A stretch of DNA of 7,779 nucleotides. Origin: Candidatus Poseidoniaceae archaeon. Lineage in GTDB: Archaea; Thermoplasmatota; Poseidoniia; Poseidoniales; Poseidoniaceae. Positions 1-6,474 of the stretch are shown piece by piece (position 1 is the stretch's first letter; each line of letters starts with the position of its first letter). The stretch covers positions 1 to 7,779 of the forward strand of contig DUHU01000121.1 of the NCBI GenBank assembly GCA_013330765.1. The letters run 5' to 3'. Under the pieces are notes generated by a model. The model was not told the DNA's origin. It saw nothing but the letters and a program-made list of their open reading frames with translations, and searched no databases. A program made the translations under genes and the position numbers.

Positions 1-215
1 TTCCAGGGCCAGCGGGTCGAGGGCCGCCGATGTCCCCAAGGCGAAGAGAAGTGATGGAAACTGCTCAGTCCATGGGGTACTACGATACGCCGAGGAGGTG
101 TTCGCAACGAGAATTGGCCGAGCGACTCGACATCCGACAGGCCACCGTGGCGGAACACCTTCAACGTGCTGAGCGGGACTTGGTCGCCTTCTGGCTCGAA
201 CAACAAGCGACCTGA
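1..215 (+). CDS. HTH_10 (Bat-like) DNA-binding protein, C-terminal part
   Basis: The frame is open from the left edge (codons in phase from base 3) to a TGA at 213-215, so this is probably the 3' end of a longer gene. The readable part matches the C-terminal helix-turn-helix of the bacterio-opsin-activator (HTH_10) family. It has a family-like lead-in SPRRREVMETAQSMGYYDTP, then RRCSQRELAERLDIRQATVAEHLQRAERDLV, which fits a scanning helix and a recognition helix (ATVAEHLQRAE). In this family the HTH sits at the extreme C-terminus behind a sensor region, and the members are transcriptional regulators of haloarchaea and marine Euryarchaeota. An ATG at 30 could start a 61-residue stand-alone HTH protein. 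However, the family usually has Leu where this Met sits, which favours an internal position. The target is unknown. The gene ends directly against the stop codon of the convergent exporter gene. Confidence 0.75.
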   Translation, partial: PGPAGRGPPMSPRRREVMETAQSMGYYDTPRRCSQRELAERLDIRQATVAEHLQRAERDLVAFWLEQQAT

Positions 216-872
216 TCAAGGCCCTCGAACGACAAGGGCCGCAAGAATGAGCAGCATGAGTGCCCCGAGCACCAGAAGCACGCGACGACCCCAGACGTCG
301 TCCCTCACCACGCCCGTAAGCCGACCGCCACCGATGCTCCACAACGACATGGCCGCCACGCCACCGGTGCATGTGATCGAGGCGATGAGGAGAATGCCGA
401 CCACCCCACCGCCGAAGCCTTCCAATGCAAATCGCATCATGGTGATGACCAACGCCCATTCTTTGCCGTTCACGAACTGCATCAGAACACCGGTTCGGAA
501 GCCCAAACGTGGGATGCTCCCGTCCTTCAATTTCAACAGCGATTGAAAGCCATCGGTGTCCATGGCTTCACGGATGGACGCAGGTTTGAGCGTCAAAATT
601 CGCATCGCGATGAGGCCCAAGAAGATCAACCCAAACCAGTGCAAGCAGAGCCACAAGAGACTGTCTTCTTGGACTTCTTCAACCAGCAACCCGCTCACGA
701 GATGCACGGTGAGAAAGCCGACCACCATTCCGAAGATGAGGGGGGTGTTGGCTCGAGCGCCGTGTACGCCGGCGTGTACGACGCATGTGACGTTGTTTGG
801 ACCTGGTGTCACCAAGCCGATGGCGAGCACGGCCAAGACCGTGAACAGCGCTTCGGTCTCGACCATGCCCAT
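216..872 (-). CDS. LysE/RhtB-family amino-acid exporter
   Basis: This is a 218-residue, very hydrophobic protein of the usual length for LysE/RhtB/RhtC exporters, which push amino acids (lysine, arginine, homoserine, threonine and others) out across the cytoplasmic membrane. It begins with a hydrophobic helix followed by the family hallmark TPGPNNV at about residues 22-28. Further hydrophobic stretches lie near 42-62, 72-91, 150-175 and 196-215. Another family-like signature, FRTGVLMQFVNGKEWALVIT, lies near 125-144; the usual family form there is NPK rather than the NGK seen here. Substrate cannot be read from sequence. An ATG at 866 lies two codons inside the chosen ATG at 872, and either could be used. 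No convincing Shine-Dalgarno is seen. It lies 72 bp downstream of gdhA on the same strand and may be co-transcribed, which would pair glutamate formation with amino-acid efflux (inference). Confidence 0.85.
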   Translation of the reverse strand: MGMVETEALFTVLAVLAIGLVTPGPNNVTCVVHAGVHGARANTPLIFGMVVGFLTVHLVSGLLVEEVQEDSLLWLCLHWFGLIFLGLIAMRILTLKPASIREAMDTDGFQSLLKLKDGSIPRLGFRTGVLMQFVNGKEWALVITMMRFALEGFGGGVVGILLIASITCTGGVAAMSLWSIGGGRLTGVVRDDVWGRRVLLVLGALMLLILAALVVRGP

Positions 873-944
873 CGATGGAAGACGCCGCTTCTCATCCTTG
901 TCCCAGCGGGTGCAAGCCTTTGTCGGGCGGACAGCCCTTCGTCA

Positions 945-2359
<1,415 letters not shown>

Positions 2360-2396
2360 GACCAAAAACACCCCCACTGAGTGATGCGCTTTTCGG

Positions 2397-3983
2397 TCAG
2401 AAACCGCCGCCACCGCCGCAGCCACCGCCGCCACAGCCACCGCCGCCGCAGCCGCCGCCACCCCCTCCGTCGGAGCCAGAATCAGAGTGCACCCGATGCG
2501 TCTCAAAGATGGGGGAGCCGTGCTCGTCATGACCGACCAGCTCGGCGCCGTACCCGTAGGCCACGGACGCACCGAACATGGGCCAACCCAGCGACGCATA
2601 GTCAACGGCGGTTGTACCCCGCTCTGGAAGACCCTCGACCATGGTCGAACCGGCGGCAAGGCCCTCCGTGACCAAACCGATGAAGAGTGGAATCAGGCCG
2701 CCAAACAAGGGCCAAACGTTTCCTGTGTGAAGCGCGAAATGGTAGGGTGAAACCGAGCCAAAGGCTGGGCCTTGTTCCACAAAGGAAGCAGCAACGAAGA
2801 CCCCCGCCAAAGCAAAGCCCGCCCATGCTGGAGCCCTGAATGCCTTCCACCTTGACCTGAAGGCATCGCGTTCAACGTGGATCCGCTCAACATCCTGACC
2901 GTATTCAAGAGGCGTGAACGCCACAGAAGCCTCAACCTCTTGCCGCCCTTGGCTGGTGTGAAGGTCCATCTCTTCGAAACAAGCCTCGATTTCCGCCAAC
3001 ACCTTCCGAAGTTCCTCTTCCTCATATTCCTCGATGGGCTCGTTGTGTTCGATCAGGGGCTCTCCCCTCTTCCGGACACCCGTGACCACATCTCGGTACA
3101 TCGCCATTTGCTTCTCAATCGCTTCGATGTGCTCACGATAACGCTCCATCGAGCCAAAGTTTCCGTCGAGGGTCATACGGGCGTGAATCAGCACCGCCAT
3201 TTCCCTGTAGGCACCCAACGCAAGCCGATTTTTGGCCGGCTCGGATGAAATCTGCGCTTTTGTGTTGCCTCCGATGACCAGGATCATACCCAGCACCGCC
3301 ACGACCAATCCGCCAATGAGGGCGGTTTGCACCACGGCTGAGTAGGGCTCCGTTTTTCCTTCCGAAACAAGCAGCCCAAATCCGACGTGCGGCTCCAACG
3401 CGTCTTCCCACGAACCGTACCCGTCCGCAGCGTCGCTCAAGCGCCAACTGTGGGTCTCAAATTGCTGACCGGAAAAAACCTGTTCCGACGTGGTGTGGTC
3501 GGGCATCACGTAACGGAAGCGTCGGTCTTCGGTGGAGACGCCAATGAGCATGCTCGGCTCGTCCGTACCGCCCATGCCGTACGCTCGGAACATCCGTCCA
3601 GCATAGGAGTCGTCCGTTCCATATTCAGGTTCCATGGTGCCGCATTCATAGCATTCATCGAAGGTCCAATCGATTTCGCACATTCGGAAGTCTTGTTCGC
3701 CACGGTGCAAGCGCTCATCAAAATCGCACATGCGAGAGATGGTAACGATGCGCACCAAGCGCCCAGTCTCCTCATGCGTGGCCCGAAGGCTCGCCTCCCA
3801 CTCATCTTCCGTTTCGTTGGAAATCACGTCTGCAGCGTCAAGGATGTACCATTCACCATCGGGCTGAGGTGGGAAGTTGGAGACGGATTCCGTGCTTCCC
3901 TCTGCGGCAGCCGCGCCGGAGAAGGTGAGCGGAAGCAGAAGCATCATCACGAGCATCGCAAGGGCAGGCCTACGGCTGAACAT
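2397..3983 (-). CDS. TPM-domain membrane protein with Gly/Cys repeat tail
   Basis: This is a 528-residue protein. I start it at the ATG at 3983 because a signal peptide follows at once (Arg-rich start, hydrophobic 8-22, Ala-rich cleavage region 24-27). The frame stays open to 4070, but that extension overlaps the upstream gene. Residues about 45-205 look like a TPM (YgcG/Psb32-type) domain: WYILDAADVISNETEDEWEA, ETGRLVRIVTIS, a later FRAYGMGG and EDRRFRYVM. Inside it, residues 86-114 form an unusual insertion with four Cys (86, 102, 111, 114; the last pair CYEC), possibly disulfide-bonded. Hydrophobic helices follow near 216-238, 386-402 and 422-443. Between the first two lies a charged, probably coiled-coil region (about 278-345). 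The end is a low-complexity tail with three Gly4-Cys-type repeats. The TPM domain should face outside the cell and the helical region inside (inferred from the signal peptide). TPM proteins have been linked to membrane-protein repair and phosphatase activity, but the role here is unknown. It is the last gene of the four-gene cluster. Confidence 0.75.
   Translation of the reverse strand: MFSRRPALAMLVMMLLLPLTFSGAAAAEGSTESVSNFPPQPDGEWYILDAADVISNETEDEWEASLRATHEETGRLVRIVTISRMCDFDERLHRGEQDFRMCEIDWTFDECYECGTMEPEYGTDDSYAGRMFRAYGMGGTDEPSMLIGVSTEDRRFRYVMPDHTTSEQVFSGQQFETHSWRLSDAADGYGSWEDALEPHVGFGLLVSEGKTEPYSAVVQTALIGGLVVAVLGMILVIGGNTKAQISSEPAKNRLALGAYREMAVLIHARMTLDGNFGSMERYREHIEAIEKQMAMYRDVVTGVRKRGEPLIEHNEPIEEYEEEELRKVLAEIEACFEEMDLHTSQGRQEVEASVAFTPLEYGQDVERIHVERDAFRSRWKAFRAPAWAGFALAGVFVAASFVEQGPAFGSVSPYHFALHTGNVWPLFGGLIPLFIGLVTEGLAAGSTMVEGLPERGTTAVDYASLGWPMFGASVAYGYGAELVGHDEHGSPIFETHRVHSDSGSDGGGGGGCGGGGCGGGGCGGGGGF
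2403..2468 (-). repeat. GGN-type codon repeat encoding Gly/Cys tail
   Basis: This is an in-frame low-complexity tract made almost only of Gly codons with Cys codons at residues 512, 517 and 522 of the TPM protein. It gives a five-residue (15-bp) periodicity (Gly4-Cys). On the + strand it appears as CCG/CCA-rich sequence. The even Cys spacing in a Gly background suggests a flexible, cysteine-bearing C-terminus rather than random slippage. The tract is prone to length variation and assembly error. Confidence 0.85.
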
Positions 3984-4032
3984 GACCGAAGCATCGGCGC
4001 TCAGGCATTGAGGCTTGCTCCGAAACCGGCCA

Positions 4033-4608
4033 TCAAGAGGCCAAGCACCAGCCCAACAGCAGGCCTCCAAGGAAGAGGAGTGAACAGATGATTGTGAGCG
4101 TCCTGTACGGCGTCAGCGTATGCTGACGAAGGTCCACCCAGCGCTGGTGGGGAAAGGAAGCGAATCGCTCTTTGGCCGGCGGCCAGAGGTCAGCAGGTGG
4201 CGCACGCCCGAAGACCTTGGCGTAGGCCGCCTGCGTCGCCGCATATTGGGCCTCATAACGCGTGTCTTCTGCTTCCCCACCAAGGGTCGGGCCGTGGTGC
4301 AAGGCTTGCCCCAGCCGCTCCGTGAACGGACCCCAGTAATCTCGGCTGTAGGTGAGGTGCAGGTGCCAGACCTGATCGACCTCCACCGAAGGCGTGCATG
4401 GGCCAACATGCACACAAAGGTAGGCAAATCGAAGGTACTCCTGGACCGCGCGTTTTGCAAAGCCAAGGTCCCAACCTTGCTCATGAGCCAAGCGCTGTTC
4501 GAAGGTGAGGTCCGCCTGCTGCGGGCCGATGGTGATGGCCAGCAGGCCTCGGTGGTCGTCGATGGAAATGGCCCCATCGACCGGTGCACCGAGCGCGTCT
4601 GCGGCCAT
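4033..4608 (-). CDS. GRDP-like (DUF1399-type) protein with C-terminal membrane anchor
   Basis: This is a 191-residue protein. Residues about 35-150 resemble the GRDP-like (glycine-rich domain-containing protein-like) family: FEQRLAHEQGW (36-46), EYLRFAYL, then the strong signature VDQVWHLHLTYSRDYW (77-92), HHGPTLGG (104-111) and APPADLWPPAKERF (136-149). The conserved His residues (82, 84, 104, 105) could bind a metal or ligand, but this is unproven. A single hydrophobic helix (about 170-188) ends the chain, suggesting a tail-anchored cytoplasmic domain. In bacteria, proteins with this signature are often encoded beside membrane proteins with Gly/Cys-rich tails, which is the arrangement here with the TPM gene 49 bp downstream. 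That statement is from memory. The ATG at 4608 is chosen because the open frame upstream has no nearby ATG, GTG or TTG. No Shine-Dalgarno is evident. Biochemical function is unknown. Confidence 0.75.
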   Translation of the reverse strand: MAADALGAPVDGAISIDDHRGLLAITIGPQQADLTFEQRLAHEQGWDLGFAKRAVQEYLRFAYLCVHVGPCTPSVEVDQVWHLHLTYSRDYWGPFTERLGQALHHGPTLGGEAEDTRYEAQYAATQAAYAKVFGRAPPADLWPPAKERFASFPHQRWVDLRQHTLTPYRTLTIICSLLFLGGLLLGWCLAS

Positions 4609-4651
4609 GGAAGGGGCTCGACGACCTGATGCTTGAGGATGGCGCCGTTGC

Positions 4652-5095
4652 TCACTCGAGCGGGTGCGCCACGAGGTACTGTTGCAACCGCTCCAAGCGA
4701 CGTTCTCCGTTGTCGTCCTCGTCGGCCATGCTCCGGATGGCTTCCTCGATGGTGGCGTGGTCCTCAGGCTGCAAGCCGAGCAAGGAACGGAAGAGGTTCA
4801 GCATCGCCCACTCGTCTTCCGTGATGACCTCGTCGTCAAGCGCGGCGATCAAGGCGCCTTGGTAGGTGGTGGCGTCACCCATTTCCAGCTTCGTCAGTGG
4901 AGCCTCCTCCTTGGTGAACGGATCGTCCCCGCTGCGCGCGGCGGTCAGCATCTCAAGTGCGTCCATGGGCGAGAGTCCCAAGGACCGGGCAATGATGCTG
5001 AGGATTTGCGCTTCGTCACCGGTCACGATGTCGTCTGCGTAGGCGGCTTCTGCGATGCGGTAGTAGAGCCATTGGGCCCGGCGCTCGGCGTCCAT
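4652..5095 (-). CDS. Small acidic protein with duplicated TerB-like helical unit
   Basis: This is a 147-residue soluble protein if started at the ATG at 5095. A TTG at 5143 in the same frame would add 16 residues beginning SEEQKGYASPAQ and would overlap the upstream stop codon, so the start is uncertain. The chain holds two related helical units. The first has AYADDIVTGDEAQILSIIAR near 18-37 followed by SLGLSPMDALEML; the second has ALDDEVITEDEWAMLNLFRS near 85-104 followed by LLGLQPEDHATIEEAI. The pattern of an acidic loop (DD-x-(V/I)-T-x-DE), a helix, then LGL(S/Q)P resembles TerB-type proteins, whose acidic residues can bind metal. The family call is by pattern only. There is no signal peptide or membrane helix. 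Its gene follows the PH-like membrane protein gene and precedes the GRDP-like gene by 43 bp, so co-translation and physical partnership are plausible. Confidence 0.7.
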   Translation of the reverse strand: MDAERRAQWLYYRIAEAAYADDIVTGDEAQILSIIARSLGLSPMDALEMLTAARSGDDPFTKEEAPLTKLEMGDATTYQGALIAALDDEVITEDEWAMLNLFRSLLGLQPEDHATIEEAIRSMADEDDNGERRLERLQQYLVAHPLE

Positions 5096-5135
5096 GCCCT
5101 TGCCCTGGGCGGGAGAGGCATAGCCCTTCTGCTCT

Positions 5136-5693
5136 TCACTCAAGATTTGCCCAAGGAGCGATGTCCGCTTCGGAGCGCAAGGATTCAACCTCAGCCGGCG
5201 TCTGCTCCTCAGCCTCGCCATCCTCTCCAGGAATGATGTTTTGCAGCAAAGCGACAGCTCGCTCGAGCGTCGAGGCGGTCGGAGCGTTGTAAGCATGGGG
5301 CCCGATGCCCTTGCGGTACACCATGAGCCGGTAGGTTTCACCCTCATTCTGCGACTGAGTGACCCCTTCGACCTTGAAGATCTCATTATGGGGGATGTGC
5401 TCGACAAAGGAGGGCACAATGACGCCAAGCACAGACACCATCCGGACTTCGTGCTCGTCCACTTCCATGAACAGCAACGGTTTGGTGACGGTGAGCAGTC
5501 CTATCGCGCCGCCCCATTCGATCAGCAGCACCACGAGGCCTTCGACGACCGCCGCGGGGATGCCAAGGACGGCGTCATCCGGGAAGAGCACGAACGGGCC
5601 GAACAGGCTCACCACGATCAGGAAAACAGGGCCACCGAGGGCCGTCATGACGGCGATGAAGATCAACGGATGAGGGAGAAAAACGCGTTCCAT
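5136..5693 (-). CDS. Two-helix membrane protein with PH-like cytoplasmic domain
   Basis: This is a 185-residue protein and the first gene of the four-gene minus-strand cluster. Two long hydrophobic segments (about 9-37 and 41-69) form a membrane hairpin at the N-terminus. The rest, about 72-157, looks like a beta-rich PH-like domain of the kind found in small prokaryotic membrane proteins. It has strands such as LLFMEVDEHEVRMVSVLGVI, FVEHIPHNEIFKVEGVTQSQ and YRLMVYRKGIGPHAY, then an amphipathic helix STLERAVALLQNII. The C-terminal 30 residues are acidic and probably disordered. The ATG at 5693 is the first usable start and is followed immediately by the membrane segment. Function is unknown; domains of this kind often scaffold membrane complexes. 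The gene lies 115 bp from the divergent RHH regulator. Confidence 0.7.
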   Translation of the reverse strand: MERVFLPHPLIFIAVMTALGGPVFLIVVSLFGPFVLFPDDAVLGIPAAVVEGLVVLLIEWGGAIGLLTVTKPLLFMEVDEHEVRMVSVLGVIVPSFVEHIPHNEIFKVEGVTQSQNEGETYRLMVYRKGIGPHAYNAPTASTLERAVALLQNIIPGEDGEAEEQTPAEVESLRSEADIAPWANLE

Positions 5694-5740
5694 GCCAACG
5701 AGCAGCGGGGGTCAGGTTTGTTCCTTCCGCCGAATTTTGC

Positions 5741-5786
5741 TGTATTACGTTCTGATGTTATCTGTGATACATTCATATACCGTATG
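5741..5786. promoter_or_regulatory. Divergent promoter/operator region with ATAC/GTAT half-sites
   Basis: The 115 bp between the divergent PH-like and RHH genes (5694-5808) is the most AT-rich part of the window. TGTATTAC (5741-5748) and GTGATACA (5764-5771) form an inverted repeat matching at 7 of 8 positions. ATAC at 5777-5780 and GTAT at 5782-5785 form a tight palindrome around one base. ATAC at 5767 and ATAC at 5777 are exactly 10 bp apart, one helical turn. TTCATATA at 5772-5779 is a reasonable TATA box about 30 bp before the RHH ATG at 5809. That ATG lacks a good Shine-Dalgarno, suggesting a very short or absent leader. The half-sites overlap the TATA box, as expected of an autorepressor operator. 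Binding is inference. Confidence 0.45.
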
Positions 5787-5808
5787 CCTTTCTCTGAATT
5801 TGAGCCCC

Positions 5809-6183
5809 ATGACCGCACCGACCCAACTCGTCTCCCTCCGCTTGTCGGAGGACGACATCGCGCGCCTCGAGCAGCGCGTTGGATTGGACGGCACGCGAAG
5901 CCGATCGGACGTCATCCGTTTGGCCATCAAGAGCCTGCTTGACGACGAACCGCTCAAGCCTGGCATGGGCCGCGTCACCATCGACCTTGGGCAGGACCTG
6001 ATGCCTCAGATCGAAGCCGTCCATGCCCTGACCGGGATGGACGCGAAGATGCTTGCACGCCAAGGCATGGACTTGGCCGTGCGCCACCAACTTGCCGAGC
6101 GCGTCACCATCGACGAGCTCATCGAAGCCCGGGCCGAAAAGGCGCAGGCACGTCAGAAATTTTCCAGCGAGGACCACCAGTGA
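5809..6183 (+). CDS. Ribbon-helix-helix regulator, apparently two RHH units in tandem
   Basis: This is a 124-residue protein starting at the ATG at 5809. The frame is open further upstream, to 5692, but that stretch reads as AT-rich promoter sequence and overlaps the divergent gene. Residues 6-46 fit a CopG/Arc/MetJ-type ribbon-helix-helix: strand QLVSLRL, helix A EDDIARLEQRVGLDG, turn, then helix B SRSDVIRLAIKSLLDD. Residues 55-96 repeat the same order: strand RVTIDLG, helix A QDLMPQIEAVHALTG, helix B DAKMLARQGMDLAVRHQLAE. The second unit is more diverged and may serve in dimerisation or ligand sensing instead of DNA contact. The tail (97-124) is charged and helical. RHH proteins bind DNA as dimers through the beta strand and often repress their own genes. 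No toxin gene follows, so this is not an obvious antitoxin. It likely regulates itself and the divergent cluster. Confidence 0.75.
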   Translation: MTAPTQLVSLRLSEDDIARLEQRVGLDGTRSRSDVIRLAIKSLLDDEPLKPGMGRVTIDLGQDLMPQIEAVHALTGMDAKMLARQGMDLAVRHQLAERVTIDELIEARAEKAQARQKFSSEDHQ

Positions 6184-6346
6184 AACCACAGGGTGAGAGC
6201 AGCAGACAGAGGGGATGGGAAAAATGATCGGAACCGACGGTGCCCCCAACCACCGATGGAACCGACCCTTCGTCGGAGGCGGACGACCCGCTGCCTTCGG
6301 CTTCGCTGCCTTGCGGGAACGCGCCCGTCGCGCGCATTCGGGTCAA

Positions 6347-6397
6347 CCCCCACAACCCCCAACAACCCCCCCCGGCGACGGCGGTGGGGGGCCCCCC
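6347..6397 (-). promoter_or_regulatory. C-tract cluster: possible G-quadruplex on the minus strand
   Basis: The + strand carries C5, C5 and C8 tracts separated by ACAA and AACAA, then a G6C6 perfect palindrome at 6386-6397. Read on the minus strand this gives G8, G5 and G5 with 4-5-base loops. Since G8 can supply two tracts, the sequence fits a G-quadruplex motif (four runs of at least three G). The C8 tract could alternatively pair with the G6 run as a hairpin. Structure formation is a prediction from the pattern only. Confidence 0.45.
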
Positions 6398-6427
6398 AGT
6401 CCTGCCTCCTGAGGCGGACCGGAACAC

Positions 6428-6453
6428 GTGCCGCGGACTCCACGCCGCGGCAC
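6428..6453. promoter_or_regulatory. Perfect 9-bp inverted repeat upstream of the helicase gene
   Basis: GTGCCGCGG (6428-6436) and CCGCGGCAC (6445-6453) are exact reverse complements around an 8-base loop, ending about 21 bp before the helicase ATG at 6475. It could be an operator or a stable RNA hairpin in the leader. It has no following T-run, so it is not a canonical intrinsic terminator. Confidence 0.5.
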
Positions 6454-6474
6454 CCTTGAATCAAACACCGGCGA

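Larger units (their letters stand above)
6184..6474. other. Intergenic region before the helicase gene, structured and C-tract rich
   Basis: I see no convincing gene in these 291 bases. Short open frames exist (for example from the ATG at 6215 and the GTG at 6240), but they are Pro/Gly low complexity and lack family features. The stretch holds four C-tracts (6347-6351, 6356-6360, 6366-6373, 6392-6397), a GGGGGGCCCCCC palindrome at 6386-6397, and a perfect 9-bp inverted repeat at 6428-6453. These are listed separately. No clear TATA box is visible. Confidence 0.6.

Noticed and set aside
3387..4091. 234-codon + strand open frame opposite the TPM gene
   Set aside because: It is antisense to a gene with a signal peptide, TPM domain and membrane helices. 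No independent evidence of coding was seen.
5144..5428. Extension of the TerB-like gene upstream to 5428
   Set aside because: The added residues (Ser/Arg-rich) are a frame-shifted shadow of the PH-like gene on the same strand.
5692..5808. N-terminal extension of the RHH gene back to base 5692
   Set aside because: The stretch is AT-rich with promoter-like sequence, overlaps the divergent gene start, and adds residues absent from RHH proteins. The ATG at 5809 gives a standard RHH start.
6215..6412. 65-codon open frame with an AGAGGGG element just before its ATG
   Set aside because: The Shine-Dalgarno-like element lies too close to the first ATG, and the product is Gly/Pro/Arg low complexity. 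It remains a weak possibility only.
6386..6453. Intrinsic (hairpin plus T-run) terminator for the RHH gene
   Set aside because: Hairpins are present, but neither is followed by a T-run on the + strand, and archaeal termination relies mainly on T-rich tracts.
5809..6474. Type II toxin-antitoxin pair led by the RHH protein
   Set aside because: No RelE/ParE, PIN, or other toxin-like gene follows; the downstream 291 bases lack a credible gene and then a helicase begins.
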